This document shows, one piece after another, positions 49,047-58,907 of a DNA stretch of 64,000 nucleotides (the first letter of the stretch is position 1; each line of letters begins with the position of its first letter). Made by a program: the position numbers and the translations under genes. Below the pieces are notes generated by a model. It had not been told where the DNA came from and made no database searches. It was given only the letters and a program-made list of their open reading frames with translations. This stretch comes from Leifsonia sp. C5G2. GTDB lineage: Bacteria; Actinomycetota; Actinomycetes; Actinomycetales; Microbacteriaceae. The stretch lies in assembly GCF_013359685.1 (NCBI RefSeq), contig NZ_JABFMV010000003.1:186001-250000 (forward strand), given 5' to 3'.

Positions 49047-50948
49047 CTAGACGGCTCCCGGATGCGGCTGCCCGGCCCCGCGCTCGTCGACCGTCGCCTG
49101 CATGGCCCGGATCAGCGACTGCGCGTCGTAGGGCCCCATGTGCCGGCGGCCGTTGATGAAGAAGGTGGGGACGGCCGAGATGTCCATCGCCTCCGCGTCG
49201 AGCATGTCGTCGCGCACGCGCGTCGCCACCTCGGGCGAGCTGAGGTCGGCCTCGAACCGGTCGAGGTCGAGCCCGAGCTCCTCCGCCCGGCGCATGATGT
49301 CGGAGGGCAGCTGGTGCTCCTGGTCGGCGAACAGGCTGCGCTCGAACTCGAAGAACTTCCCCTGCCGCGCGGCCGCCTCCGACGCCTCCGCCGCGGCGAG
49401 CGCGTTCGGGTGGAACCGGGTCAGCGGCGCGTGACGCCAGACGTACCGGAGGTTGTCGCCGAGCTCGCGCTGCACCTCCACCACCGAGCCGGTCGCCTTC
49501 AGGCAGAAGCCGCACTGGAAGTCGCCGTACTCGACGATCTCGAACGGCGCATCCAGAGACCCGAAGATGTGGTCGCGCGCCGGGTCGACCGGGCGCATCA
49601 GCCGGAGGCCGGCCTCCTCCTTCGGACGGCGCGCGTCGGAGATGCGGAACACGATCGTCGCGACGACGAAGGCCACGACCGTCGCGGCGAGCACGCCGAC
49701 ACGGGCCGCGTTCTGCGCCGTCTCGTCCGGAATCGCCAGGTCGACGATGAAGAGGGAGATGGTGAACCCGATCCCGCACAGCGCCGCTCCCCCGGCCAGC
49801 CGGTCGATCGTGAGGCCCGGGCCGAAGTCGCCGATCTTCAGCACCCGCAGCAGCGCGGTCGAGCCGAAGACGCCGACGAACTTGCCGACGACGAGGCCGG
49901 CCAGCACGCCCCAGGCGATCGGCGAGACGACGGCGCCCAGCAGGATGTCGCCGTTCAGCCGGACGCCGGCGTTGGCGAGCGCGAACAGCGGCAGCACGAC
50001 GTAGGCGACGTACGGTCCCCAGGCGGACTGGAGCCGCTCGTTGATGGAGATGGACTCGCGGAGGCTGTTCGCCGCGGCACGCGCGTACTCGGTGTTCGGG
50101 GACTGCCGGAAGGTGCGCGCGAGGTCGAGGGCGTGCTCCACATCCCGCCGGTTGGGGCGGTAGACGGGGATGAGCAGGGCGATCGCGACGCCGGCCAGCG
50201 TCGGGTGTACGCCCGACGCGAGGAAGGCCAGCCAGACGATGACCGCGAGCGTCGCGTACACCGGTCCACGGCCGCCGCGCAGGTAGCGCGTGAAGTACAC
50301 GCCGGCCAGCCCGACCGCCGCCACGATCAGCGGCAGCGGGGTGAAGTCCTTCGTGTAGACGAGCGCGATGATGGTCAGCGCGCCGATGTCGTCGACCACG
50401 GCGAGCGCGAGCAGGAACACACGCAGGCGTCCCGTCGCGCGCGGGCCGATGAGGGCGAGCGCGCCCACCAGGAACGCGGTGTCGGTCGAGATCACGACCC
50501 CCCAGGCGTGCTCCATGCCCGTCCCGAGCGTGAACATCACATAGATGATCGCGGGCACGGCCAGACCGAACACGGCCGCGACGACCGGCACGACCGCCCG
50601 CGACCAGCTGGTCAGCTCGCCGATCGCGAACTCCCGACGCACCTCGAGCCCGACGGTGAAGAAGAAGATCGCCATGAGCGCATCGTTGACGAGCGCGTGG
50701 AGGGTGAAGTCGAGCTGCAGGTCGCCGACGCCGACGACGAGGTGCGTCTCCCAGAACTGCTCGTACCCGGCGAACGAGATGTTGGCCCAGACGATCGCGA
50801 CGAGCGTGGCGGCCACCAGCAGCAGCGCGCCGAGACGGCTGCGTCCCATCGCACGGAACCGCTCGGTCAGGCTGGGCCGCCGCTCGCGCGACTGCCCGGC
50901 CTCCTCCGGGTCGGGAGAGCGCTGGATGACGGTCAACGGGATGGTCAC
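49047..50948 (-). CDS. nhaA: NhaA Na+/H+ antiporter fused to a thioredoxin-like domain
   Basis: 633 residues from GTG 50948. The N-terminal 430 residues form an NhaA antiporter (11-12 helices; [26 protein letters not shown], the Asp pair [20 protein letters not shown]). The C-terminal 190 residues are a DsbA-like thioredoxin fold with active-site CGFC and the cis-Pro segment [13 protein letters not shown]. NhaA exchanges Na+ for protons to hold pH and salt balance. The fusion is known in actinobacteria, but what the thiol domain does to the antiporter is unknown. Confidence 0.92.
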   Translation of the reverse strand: MTIPLTVIQRSPDPEEAGQSRERRPSLTERFRAMGRSRLGALLLVAATLVAIVWANISFAGYEQFWETHLVVGVGDLQLDFTLHALVNDALMAIFFFTVGLEVRREFAIGELTSWSRAVVPVVAAVFGLAVPAIIYVMFTLGTGMEHAWGVVISTDTAFLVGALALIGPRATGRLRVFLLALAVVDDIGALTIIALVYTKDFTPLPLIVAAVGLAGVYFTRYLRGGRGPVYATLAVIVWLAFLASGVHPTLAGVAIALLIPVYRPNRRDVEHALDLARTFRQSPNTEYARAAANSLRESISINERLQSAWGPYVAYVVLPLFALANAGVRLNGDILLGAVVSPIAWGVLAGLVVGKFVGVFGSTALLRVLKIGDFGPGLTIDRLAGGAALCGIGFTISLFIVDLAIPDETAQNAARVGVLAATVVAFVVATIVFRISDARRPKEEAGLRLMRPVDPARDHIFGSLDAPFEIVEYGDFQCGFCLKATGSVVEVQRELGDNLRYVWRHAPLTRFHPNALAAAEASEAAARQGKFFEFERSLFADQEHQLPSDIMRRAEELGLDLDRFEADLSSPEVATRVRDDMLDAEAMDISAVPTFFINGRRHMGPYDAQSLIRAMQATVDERGAGQPHPGAV

Positions 50949-50955
50949 GGGCGCA

Positions 50956-50961
50956 ACTCTA
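50956..50961 (-). promoter_or_regulatory. -10 hexamer TAGAGT, leaderless start of nhaA
   Basis: On the minus strand TAGAGT lies 7 nt before GTG 50948. Confidence 0.5.
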
Positions 50962-51104
50962 GCGAGCTACGCGCCCGTGGTCACGTGCCGGGTGCAGCGG
51001 TGGAAACGGGAGGGTCGGCGCCGGGCTCCTTGCCCTCGCCCTCCGCCCGTGGCACCGTGCTGGGTGGCGACGAGGCTACGGTGACAGTCACGGAAGGAGA
51101 CCGA

Positions 51105-53381
51105 GTGGACGACGAGGCACCCGAGGTGACCGAGCAGACCGGCGACGCCGGGGATGCGGGCGTCGAGGAGGTGGAGGCGCCGCCGGAGGAGATCACCTAC
51201 GACGAGCAGCTCTACCCCGCCCGGCCGCGGCGGCTCCGACCGCGGGCGAACCTGCGCGGGGGCAGCATCCGCCGCACGTTCTCCGACCCGCGCGCGGCGA
51301 ACGGCCAGAACCCGGCCTACGTCGAGTGGCTGGTGCGCCAGTCGATGCTCAAGGACGCGGACGTGCTCAGCCGGCAGCTGTCCGGCTCCCCCAGCATGTG
51401 GCGCAACCCGTACGCCCGCCCGGACGCCCGGCGCGCCGTCTCCACCTCGGACGTCTGGTTCACCGCGTACCCGATCTCGCTCATCACCCGCGCCGGCGAG
51501 TCGTTCCTGACCGCTCTGGCCGACCCGGAGCTGTGGACGGCGTTCGAGCGGATCGGCATCAACGGCGTCCACACCGGTCCCGTCAAGCGCGCGGGCGGCA
51601 TCCGCGGCTGGCAGGAGACCCCCAGCGTCGACGGCCACTTCGACCGCATCGGCACCCAGATCGACCCGGCCTTCGGCGACGAGGAGACCTTCCGCCGGAT
51701 GACCGACGTCGCGGAGGAGCACGGCGGCATCGTCATCGACGACATCGTCCCGGGTCACACCGGCAAGGGCGCGGACTTCCGGCTCGCCGAGATGGCCTTC
51801 AAGGACTACCCCGGCATCTACCACATGGTCGAGATCCCGCCCGACGAGTGGCACCTGCTGCCGGAGGTGCCGGAGGGCCGCGATTCGGTGAACCTGGATG
51901 TCGCGACCGAGGCCTCGCTCGCCGACCACGGCTACATCATCGGCGAGCTGCAGCGCGTGATCTTCTTCGCTCCGGGCGTCAAGGAGACGAACTGGAGCGT
52001 CACGGCGCCGGTCATCGGGGTCGACGGCGTCACGCGCCGCTGGGTGTACCTGCACTACTTCAAGGAGGGCCAGCCGTCGGTCAACTGGCTCGACCCGACG
52101 TTCTCCGGCATGCGCCTGGTGATCGGCGACGCGCTGCACTCCCTCGGCGACCTCGGCACGAGCGCCCTGCGCCTCGACGCCAACGGCTTCCTCGGCGTGG
52201 AGAAGAGCGCGGAGGGGATGCCGGCCTGGTCGGAGGGCCACCCGCTGTCGCACGCGGCCAACCACATCATCGCCGGGATGGTGCGCAAGGTCGGCGGCTT
52301 CACGTTCCAGGAGCTCAACCTGACGGTCGAGGACATCCGCGACACCGGCGCGGTCGGGGCGGACCTGTCCTACGACTTCATCAACCGGCCCGCCTACCAC
52401 CACGCCCTCGCCACCGGCGACACCGAGTTCCTGCGGCTCACGCTGCGCACCTCGCTGCAGCTCGGCGTCGAACCGGTCAGCCTCGTCCACGGGATGCAGA
52501 ACCACGACGAGCTCACCTACGAGCTGGTGCACTGGGCGACGCTGCACCAGAACGACGTCTACACGTTCCGCGGCGAGGAGATCACCGGCGGGGAGCTGGC
52601 CCAGCGCATCCGGCAGGACCTCGTCGAGGCCATCACGGAGCCTGCGGCCGACTACAACCTCGTGTTCACGACCAACGGGATCGCCTGCACCAGCGCATCC
52701 CTCATCGCGGCGACCCGCGGGCACGCGACGCTCGACTCGATCGGGGACGGCGACATCCCGGCGATCCGCGACGCCCACCTGCTGCTCGCGGCGTTCAACG
52801 CGTGGCAGCCCGGCGTGTTCGCCCTCTCCGGCTGGGACCTGCTCGGCGCGCTGACGCTCCCCCGCGGCGAGGTCGCCGACCTGATCGCGGACGGCGACAC
52901 GCGCTGGGTGGAGCGCGGCGCGCACGACCTGCTCGGCGTCGCCCCCGAGGCCGAGCGGTCGGCGTCCGGGATGCCGCGGGCGCGCGCCCTCTACGGAACG
53001 CTGCCGGAGCAGCTGAAGCGGAAGACCTCGTTCGCGAGCCGGCTGCGCGAGCTGCTGCGCATCCGGAACCGGTTCGGCATCGCGACCGCGCGCCAGGTGG
53101 ACGTGCCCGACGTCGCCCACCCCGGGATGCTGGTCATGGTGCACGAGCTGGAGACGCTCGACGAGCAGGGCCTGCCGGTGGTGCAGCTGACGGTGCTGAA
53201 TATGACGGATACGGCAGTCGACGGCACGGTGCGCTCGGAGGCGCTCCCCCACCGGGCGACGGTGACGGATGCGGCGGACGGCCGTGAGGTGGGGACGGTC
53301 GACGACCTGGCCAGCTTCCCGCTCAGCATCCCCGCCTACGGCGCCCGCTTCCTGGTGCTGACCCGGCCGCCGGCCGAGTAG
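51105..53381 (+). CDS. TreS-like GH13 alpha-amylase family protein
   Basis: 758 residues from GTG 51105, with GGAAGGAG at good spacing. An acidic N-terminal 60 residues precede the barrel. GH13 regions are recognisable: region [12 protein letters not shown], region [11 protein letters not shown] (nucleophile Asp), region [13 protein letters not shown] (acid Glu) and region [13 protein letters not shown] (Asp), the last as in trehalose synthase. The C-terminus is a beta domain ([18 protein letters not shown]). It may interconvert maltose and trehalose or act on a related alpha-glucan. Its domain order is unlike classic TreS, so the exact reaction is uncertain. Confidence 0.83.
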   Translation: MDDEAPEVTEQTGDAGDAGVEEVEAPPEEITYDEQLYPARPRRLRPRANLRGGSIRRTFSDPRAANGQNPAYVEWLVRQSMLKDADVLSRQLSGSPSMWRNPYARPDARRAVSTSDVWFTAYPISLITRAGESFLTALADPELWTAFERIGINGVHTGPVKRAGGIRGWQETPSVDGHFDRIGTQIDPAFGDEETFRRMTDVAEEHGGIVIDDIVPGHTGKGADFRLAEMAFKDYPGIYHMVEIPPDEWHLLPEVPEGRDSVNLDVATEASLADHGYIIGELQRVIFFAPGVKETNWSVTAPVIGVDGVTRRWVYLHYFKEGQPSVNWLDPTFSGMRLVIGDALHSLGDLGTSALRLDANGFLGVEKSAEGMPAWSEGHPLSHAANHIIAGMVRKVGGFTFQELNLTVEDIRDTGAVGADLSYDFINRPAYHHALATGDTEFLRLTLRTSLQLGVEPVSLVHGMQNHDELTYELVHWATLHQNDVYTFRGEEITGGELAQRIRQDLVEAITEPAADYNLVFTTNGIACTSASLIAATRGHATLDSIGDGDIPAIRDAHLLLAAFNAWQPGVFALSGWDLLGALTLPRGEVADLIADGDTRWVERGAHDLLGVAPEAERSASGMPRARALYGTLPEQLKRKTSFASRLRELLRIRNRFGIATARQVDVPDVAHPGMLVMVHELETLDEQGLPVVQLTVLNMTDTAVDGTVRSEALPHRATVTDAADGREVGTVDDLASFPLSIPAYGARFLVLTRPPAE

Positions 53382-53391
53382 CGGCTGTCTC

Positions 53392-53432
53392 CGGTCGGAG
53401 ATTCGAACGCCCTGCGGCCGAATCTCCGACCG
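53392..53432. terminator. Hairpin downstream of the GH13 gene
   Basis: Arms 53392-53405 and 53419-53432 pair perfectly (14 bp) with a 13-nt loop. A further direct copy of CGGAGATTCGAAC occurs at 53446-53458. It sits between the convergent GH13 gene and the LLM pseudogene. Confidence 0.7.
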
Positions 53433-53473
53433 AAGGCGGCCCAGACGGAGATTCGAACCGATTCGGTCCGCCG

Positions 53474-54534
53474 TTACGCGGCGGCGCGGCGCTCGGCGAG
53501 CAGCTCGCGCACGCGCGGCACGACCTGCTCGCCGTACAGCCGGATGGCCGTCAGCAGCGACTCGTCGGTCATGCCCGGGATGCCGTACTTCAGGTCGAAG
53601 CGATTCGCCCCGACGACCGGCAGGTTGGCCGCGATCTTCGCCGCGACCGTCTCCGGCGAGCCGACGTACAGGCTGCCTCCCGGCCCGATCTCGCGCTCGA
53701 AGGACGCCTCGGTCGGGATGGCGAAGCCGCGCGTGGCCGACACCTTGGTGATCATGTCGCGGTAGTGCGGCCAGAACTCGGCGCGCGCCTGCTCGTCGGT
53801 CGCGGCGACGTGGCCGGGCGAGTGGAGTCCGATCGGCTGCGGGTCGCGCCCGAACTGCTCCAGCGCCTTGTGGAACAGCTCCGCGTACGGCGCGAACCGC
53901 GCGACGGGCCCGCCGATGACGGCGAGCATGAGCGAGAACCCGTAGTGCGCCGTCCGGATGACCGACTCCGGACTGCCGCCCACGCCGATCCACGTCGGCA
54001 GCGGGGACTCCAGGTGCGGGACGACGTCCTGGTCGCGGAGGCCGGCTCGGGTGCCGCCCTCCCAGGTGACCGGCCCGCCCTCGCGGAGGTGCGCGAACAG
54101 GTTGGTCTTCTCCTCGAAGAGCTCCTCGTAGTCGTTCAGGTCGAAGCCGAACAGCGGGAACGAGTCGATGCTCGAGCCACGGCCGAGGATGATCTCGGCC
54201 GGCCGTCCGACACCGCGTTCAGCGTCGAGTAGCGCTGGAAGACGCGGACGGGGTCGTCCGAGCTGAGCACGGTGACGGCGGACCCGACGTGGATGCGGTC
54301 GGTGCGGGCGGCGATCGCGCTCAGGACGATGTCCGCCGCCGACAGCGGCATGTCGTCGGTGTGGTGCTCGCCGATGCCGAAGAAGTCGACGCCGGCGGCC
54401 TCTGCGGCCTCGCCGTGCCGGACCAGGTCGCGGATCGTCCGCGCGTGGCTGATCGGACGACCCGCGGCGTCGCCGGTCACGTCGCCGAAGGTGTTGAGGC
54501 CGAAGGTGAGGGGGAAGTCGGGTGCGGTGTTCAT
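53474..54534 (-). pseudogene. LLM-class flavin-dependent oxidoreductase, frameshifted
   Basis: The N-terminal 110 residues from ATG 54534 (FGLNTFGDVTGD, GVDFFGIGEHHTDDMPLSA, VGSAVTVLSSDDPVRVFQRYSTL) lead to a frame change near 54196-54204. The remaining frame continues EIILGRGSSIDSFPLFGFDLNDYEELFEEKTNLFAHL..TWIGVGGSPESVIRTAHYG to the stop at 53474. Both halves are clearly one luciferase-like monooxygenase of about 354 residues. A single missing base (one G within CGGGCC) explains it. As written, translation stops about 132 codons in. It could be a real inactivating mutation, a programmed shift, or an assembly error. Last gene of the MarR operon. Confidence 0.85.
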
Positions 54535-54563
54535 GTGTGCGGTCTTTCGGGTGAGGGGATGGG

Positions 54564-55235
54564 TCAGGCGGCGGTCTCGGCGGGCAGCAGCTCGCCGGCG
54601 ACGGCCGCGCGGAAGTCCGCGGCGCCGAGCCGCGCCCCGAAGACGGGACCGCCCGGCTCGAAGGCGACGCCGTCGCGGAGCGACTCCACGAGCACAGCGT
54701 CGTAGCCCGCGTCGTCGACGAGGGCGGCGATGCGCGCGGCCGCGTCCGGGTCGTCGGAGGCGATGCCGAGCGCGCGACGGTCGGGGTCGCCGGCGGGCCG
54801 GCGGTCCTCCTCCATCTCGTGGTAGCCGATGTGGTTGAAGGTCTTCACGACCGTAGCGCGGGCCAGCTCCCGCTGGACGACCTCGCTGCTGGTCGACGCG
54901 TCGTCCTCGAAGAGCGGCTGCACGCCGTCGGTCGGTGCCCAGTAGTTCATGGAGTCGACCACGAGCTTGCCGTCGAGCATCCCGCGGTCGAGCCCGGCGA
55001 ACCGGTGCAGGGGGATGGCGAGGATGACGATGTCGGCGTCGGCGACGGCCTCCGCCGCCCAGCGCGGACGGGCGCCGGGCATGACGACGGAGGCGATCAG
55101 CTGGATGCGCTGCGGGTCGCCGGAGGCCGCCACATCCACCGGGTACCCGGCGTCGAGCAGGATGCGGGCGAGGGCCGAGCCGACGTGCCCGACGCCGAGG
55201 ATGGCGACGCGGGGCCGCTCCGTGGTGGTGGTCAT
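54564..55235 (-). CDS. NAD(P)-dependent F420 reductase-like oxidoreductase
   Basis: 223 residues from ATG 55235 (MTTTTERPRVAILGVGHVG). Rossmann motif GVGHVGSALARILL, ILAIPLHRF, VVDSMNYWAPTDG and VVKTFNHIGYHEM as in the paralogue at 39501-40148. Cofactor preference (NADP, F420) cannot be read. The start overlaps the MarR stop by 4 bp. Together with the downstream flavin-dependent monooxygenase it could regenerate a reduced flavin or deazaflavin for it. Confidence 0.85.
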   Translation of the reverse strand: MTTTTERPRVAILGVGHVGSALARILLDAGYPVDVAASGDPQRIQLIASVVMPGARPRWAAEAVADADIVILAIPLHRFAGLDRGMLDGKLVVDSMNYWAPTDGVQPLFEDDASTSSEVVQRELARATVVKTFNHIGYHEMEEDRRPAGDPDRRALGIASDDPDAAARIAALVDDAGYDAVLVESLRDGVAFEPGGPVFGARLGAADFRAAVAGELLPAETAA

Positions 55236-55732
55236 GCGCGGTGTCCTTCCTGGTCGGTGGTGTCGAGGTGGGTGGTGTCGAGGTGGCTGCGGATGCTGCC
55301 GAGCACGTCCGCGAGCGCGTCGAGCTGCTGCGGGTCGAGAGCGTCGGCGAAGAGCCGCTTCACGGCCCGTAGGTGCGGGCCGGACGCGCGACGGATGGCT
55401 TCGAACCCGTCCTCGGTGAGGAGGACCAGCGCGCCGCGGTTGTCGCCGGGACAGTCGGTGCGGCGGATCAGGCCGCGCCGCTCCATCCGCCCCAGGTGGT
55501 GCGAGAGGCGGCTGCGCTCCCAGTCGATCGCGTCGGCCAGCTCGGAGGAGCGGAGCGTGCGCTCGTCGGCCTCGGTGAGCGCGAGCAACACCGCGTAGTC
55601 GCCGGGCGACAGCTCGACCTGCTGCAGTTCGGCGGCCAGCAGCCGCCGCAGGTCGGTCGTCGTGTCGAGCAGGGAGCGCCACACCACGAGCTCGCGCTCG
55701 GTGAGGCGTTCGGACGTCGTAGTGGGGGTCAT
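55232..55732 (-). CDS. MarR family transcriptional regulator
   Basis: 166 residues from ATG 55732, with GAAGGA as ribosome binding site. Winged HTH: SPGDYAVLLALTEADERTLRSSELADAIDWERSRLSHHLGRMERRGLIRR. The C-terminal helices end in DTTHLDTTDQEGHRA. The palindrome TGACATGTCA 20 bp upstream is a probable autoregulatory operator. First gene of the MarR-reductase-monooxygenase operon. Confidence 0.9.
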   Translation of the reverse strand: MTPTTTSERLTERELVVWRSLLDTTTDLRRLLAAELQQVELSPGDYAVLLALTEADERTLRSSELADAIDWERSRLSHHLGRMERRGLIRRTDCPGDNRGALVLLTEDGFEAIRRASGPHLRAVKRLFADALDPQQLDALADVLGSIRSHLDTTHLDTTDQEGHRA

Positions 55733-55751
55733 GTCATCCTTCGGAAGTAAC

Positions 55752-55761
55752 TGACATGTCA
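55752..55761. promoter_or_regulatory. Candidate MarR operator TGACATGTCA
   Basis: Perfect 10-bp palindrome upstream of the MarR start, within a longer imperfect one (TTGATTGACATGTCAGTTA on the minus strand). Confidence 0.6.
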
Positions 55762-55810
55762 ATCAACCATCGTCCGGCGCGGATTGTTCCCGCGCGCTCG
55801 CCCGCGCTTG

Positions 55811-55816
55811 TAGCGT
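55811..55816 (+). promoter_or_regulatory. -10 hexamer TAGCGT, leaderless start
   Basis: TAGCGT precedes ATG 55824 by 7 nt. Confidence 0.5.
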
Positions 55817-55823
55817 TGGCTGC

Positions 55824-56120
55824 ATGACCCAGCCGCCGGACGCCCTCCCCGCCGACTACGATCCCGCGCACGTGTTCCGCGTGGTCGCGATGCCCGTCTC
55901 GCAGGGCTGGGGCGTGTGGCTGCGGGCGGCGGACGACAGCATCATCCACAGCTTCGGTCTGGGCTTCCCGCCCGGGACGCCGTTCCGACCGGACGTGCTC
56001 GACCTGCTCGGCCCGATCCTCGCCGCGCAGTACCGGCTCGCCTACCACGGCCCCGAGTCATGGGACGAGCTCGGCGACGACCACTGGTCGGCCGTCGTCT
56101 ACGAGTTCGAGCCCCGCTGA
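55824..56120 (+). CDS. Small hypothetical protein
   Basis: 98 residues (MTQPPDALPADYDPAHVFRVVAMPVSQGWGVWLRAADDS), soluble, with a beta-rich N-terminal half and acidic C-terminus (WSAVVYEFEPR). No motif recognised. Divergent from the MarR gene, convergent with lldD, and followed by a perfect palindrome. Confidence 0.68.
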   Translation: MTQPPDALPADYDPAHVFRVVAMPVSQGWGVWLRAADDSIIHSFGLGFPPGTPFRPDVLDLLGPILAAQYRLAYHGPESWDELGDDHWSAVVYEFEPR

Positions 56121-56129
56121 CCCGCGCGA

Positions 56130-56180
56130 TTCGTGCCGAATGAGCGGTATTCGTCACGAATACCGCTCATTCGGCACGAA
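56130..56180. repeat. Perfect 25-bp inverted repeat between convergent genes
   Basis: Arms 56130-56154 and 56156-56180 are exact complements with a single central base. It contains GATTCGTGCC...AATGAGCGGTAT, close to the palindrome at 16567-16621. Probably a bidirectional terminator, perhaps a member of a dispersed repeat family. Confidence 0.85.
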
Positions 56181-56192
56181 GCGCGACGCGGC

Positions 56193-57452
56193 CTACGCGT
56201 CGACGGGGTCGGTCGCGGTGTGGCGGAGGGGGTGGAGGCGGGTGAGCTGCGTCACGTGGGCCGGAGTGAGCTCGTCGAGGGAGCGCACTTGGAGGAGTTT
56301 CATGGTGCGCACGAGTTGGTCGGTGAGGATGTGGATGGTGCGGTCGACGCCTTCGCGGCCGCCGGCCATGAGCCCGTACAGGTAGGCGCGTCCGATGAGG
56401 GTGAACTTCGCGCCGAGGGCGTAGGCGGCGATGATGTCGGCGCCGTTCATGATCCCGGTGTCGACCGCGATCTCGGTGTGCTGTCCGACTTCGCGGGCCA
56501 CGGTGGGGAGCAGGTGGAACGGGATGGGTGCCCGGTCGAGTTGCCGGCCGCCGTGGTTCGAGAGCACGATGCCGTCGACGCCGACGTCGGTGAGCTTCTT
56601 CGCGTCCTCCAGCGTCTGCACCCCCTTGATCACCAGCTTCCCCGGCCACAGGGCGCGGATCTCGGCCAGGTCATCGTAGTCGATCGACGGGTCCATCGCC
56701 GCGTTCAGGAGGTCACCGACCGTCCCGCCGGTCGCGGACAGGGACGCGAACTCCAGCTTCGGGGTGGTCAGGAAGTCGTACCACCACCACGGCCGCGGGA
56801 TCGCGTTCAGAATCGTGCCCAGGGTCAACTGCGGTGGAATGGAGAACCCGTTGCGCTTGTCCCGCAACCGGGCCCCCGCGACCGGGGTGTCCACGGTGAA
56901 GAACAGGGTGTCGAACCCGGCAGCAGCAGCCCGCTCGACCAGGGCGTATGAGATCTCCTTCTGCCGCATGACGTACAGCTGGAACCAGTTCCGCCCGTGC
57001 GGGTTCGCCGCCTTCACCCCCTCGATCGAGGTGGTGCCGAGCGTGGAGAGCGTGAACGGGATGCCCGCCGCCCCGGCCGCCCCCGCCCCCGCGGTCTCCC
57101 CTTCGGTCTGCATCAACCGGGTGAACCCGGTCGGGGCGATCCCGAACGGTAACGCCGACGGCCCACCCCAGATCTCGCACGAGGTGTCCACGGTCGACAC
57201 GTCCCGCAGGATCGAGGGGTGGAACTCCACATCCTGAAACGCCTGCCTGGCCCTGGCCAACGACAGTTCCCCCTCGGCGGCACCCTCGGTGTAATCGAAC
57301 GCCGCCTTCGGCGTTCTCCGGCGAGCAATCCGGCGCAGATCCTCGATCGTGAGCGCCGACTCCAGCCGACGCTTCTTCAGGTTCAACTCCGGACGACGGA
57401 ACTGCATCAACTCCAGCAACTCCGCCGGACGCGGAAACTGACGATCAACCAT
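56193..57452 (-). CDS. lldD: FMN-dependent L-lactate dehydrogenase (quinone)
   Basis: 419 residues of the alpha-hydroxy acid dehydrogenase family. N-terminal [44 protein letters not shown]-binding [16 protein letters not shown]; catalytic [12 protein letters not shown] (His-Gly-Gly-Arg); late [12 protein letters not shown]. It oxidises L-lactate to pyruvate at the membrane, passing electrons to quinone. Here it completes the rhamnose pathway, which yields L-lactaldehyde and then L-lactate. Its start overlaps the rhamnulokinase stop by 8 bp. Confidence 0.88.
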   Translation of the reverse strand: MVDRQFPRPAELLELMQFRRPELNLKKRRLESALTIEDLRRIARRRTPKAAFDYTEGAAEGELSLARARQAFQDVEFHPSILRDVSTVDTSCEIWGGPSALPFGIAPTGFTRLMQTEGETAGAGAAGAAGIPFTLSTLGTTSIEGVKAANPHGRNWFQLYVMRQKEISYALVERAAAAGFDTLFFTVDTPVAGARLRDKRNGFSIPPQLTLGTILNAIPRPWWWYDFLTTPKLEFASLSATGGTVGDLLNAAMDPSIDYDDLAEIRALWPGKLVIKGVQTLEDAKKLTDVGVDGIVLSNHGGRQLDRAPIPFHLLPTVAREVGQHTEIAVDTGIMNGADIIAAYALGAKFTLIGRAYLYGLMAGGREGVDRTIHILTDQLVRTMKLLQVRSLDELTPAHVTQLTRLHPLRHTATDPVDA

Positions 57453-58893
57453 GGACGAGGATCCTATCGGGGGTGTAGCGGACGATCGGGGTGGTGCGGG
57501 CGACCAGGGCGCGGAGCGTCTCCAGGTCGCCGGTGAGGAGACCGGCGGCGCGGGCCTGCACGAGGACGTTGCCGATGGCGGTCGCCTCGACGGGGCCTGC
57601 GAGCACGGGGAGGCCCGCGCGGTCGGCGGTCGCCTGGCAGAGCAGGGCGTTGCGCGCTCCCCCGCCGACGATGTGGATGGCCTCGACGGGCACGCCGGTG
57701 AGCGCGGCCGCCTGCTGCACGGTCGCGGCGAACGCGGCGGCCAGGCTCTCCACGATGACGCGGACCATCCCGGCCGGCGACGCCGGCGCGCGCAACCCGC
57801 GCTCCTGGAACCAGCCGGCGATCCGTGCGGGCATGTCGCCCGGGGCGAGGAAGCGCGGGTCCTCCGCGTCGAACACCTCGGCCGGTCGCGGCAGTTCGGC
57901 GGCCTCCGCCAGCAGCCCCGGCAGGTCGACGTGGAGGCCGCGGCGCTGCCACTCGCGGATGGACTCGCTCAGCAGCCACAGTCCCATGACGTTGTGCAGG
58001 TAGCGGATGCGGCCGTCGACGCCGCCCTCGTTGGTGAAGTTCGCCGCGCGTCCCTCCTCGGAGACGACACGCTGTTCGAGCTCCACGCCGACCAGTCCCC
58101 AGGTGCCGCAGGAGATGTACGCGGCGCGGGAGGCATCCATCGGCACCGCCACGACAGCCGAGGCGGTGTCGTGCGAGCCGACCGCGGTGACCGTCGGGCC
58201 TGCACCGGCGAACGGCAGGTCGTGCCCGAGGGATGGGAGGAGCCGTCCGACCGGCGTGCCGGCGTCGACGAGCTCCGGGAACGCCGTGCGCGGCAGCCCG
58301 AGCCGCTCGATCAGCGCGTCGTTCCACGCGCCGTCGGCGGTGAGCAGGCCGGTGGTGGACGCGTTGGTGCGCTCGGCATGCTGGCTGCCGGTCAGCCAGT
58401 AGGCGATCAGGTCCGGGATCAGCAGGAACCGGTCGGCGGCGGCCAGCGAACCGTCGGCCGCATCCACCGCGAGCTGGTACAGCGAGTTGAACGGCAGGAA
58501 CTGCAGCCCGCCCTCCCGGTACAGCTCCGCCGGGGGCACCGCCGCATGCACGAGGTCGGCCCCGCGCGCAGTGCGCTCGTCGCGGTAGTGGTACGGCTCG
58601 CCGAGCAGACGGCCGCCGCGCAGCAGGCCGTAGTCGACGGCCCACGCATCCACGCCGATGGAGGCGAGGCCGGGATCGGATCGGGCGACCGAGCCGAGAC
58701 CCTCCAGCACGCTCGAGAACAGTCCCGTGACATCCCAGTGCAGGGCCGCCCGCTCCCCCTCCCACACCCGCACGGGCGTGTTGAGGAAGCGCGCCGCCTC
58801 GGTCAGCTCCAGCGTGTCCGCGCCGACGCGGGCGTGCATCACCCGGCCACTGGTCGCGCCGAGGTCGACCGCCGCGACCGTTCCCCCGCTCAT
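57445..58893 (-). CDS. rhaB: Rhamnulokinase
   Basis: 482 residues from ATG 58893 (GTG 58911, which overlaps the previous stop, is also possible). FGGY kinase fold: [18 protein letters not shown] (phosphate 1 loop), [55 protein letters not shown] and [19 protein letters not shown]. It phosphorylates L-rhamnulose at O1 with ATP. Fourth gene of the operon, directly following the aldolase fusion gene. Confidence 0.9.
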   Translation of the reverse strand: MSGGTVAAVDLGATSGRVMHARVGADTLELTEAARFLNTPVRVWEGERAALHWDVTGLFSSVLEGLGSVARSDPGLASIGVDAWAVDYGLLRGGRLLGEPYHYRDERTARGADLVHAAVPPAELYREGGLQFLPFNSLYQLAVDAADGSLAAADRFLLIPDLIAYWLTGSQHAERTNASTTGLLTADGAWNDALIERLGLPRTAFPELVDAGTPVGRLLPSLGHDLPFAGAGPTVTAVGSHDTASAVVAVPMDASRAAYISCGTWGLVGVELEQRVVSEEGRAANFTNEGGVDGRIRYLHNVMGLWLLSESIREWQRRGLHVDLPGLLAEAAELPRPAEVFDAEDPRFLAPGDMPARIAGWFQERGLRAPASPAGMVRVIVESLAAAFAATVQQAAALTGVPVEAIHIVGGGARNALLCQATADRAGLPVLAGPVEATAIGNVLVQARAAGLLTGDLETLRALVARTTPIVRYTPDRILVHG

Positions 58894-58907
58894 ACCCGAG
58901 CCCCCGC

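Noticed and set aside
48864-51104. A long plus-strand extension before the GH13 gene
   Set aside because: The stretch is antisense to YdeI and NhaA and is rich in Arg/Asp repeats. The GGAAGGAG-preceded GTG at 51105 is the credible start.
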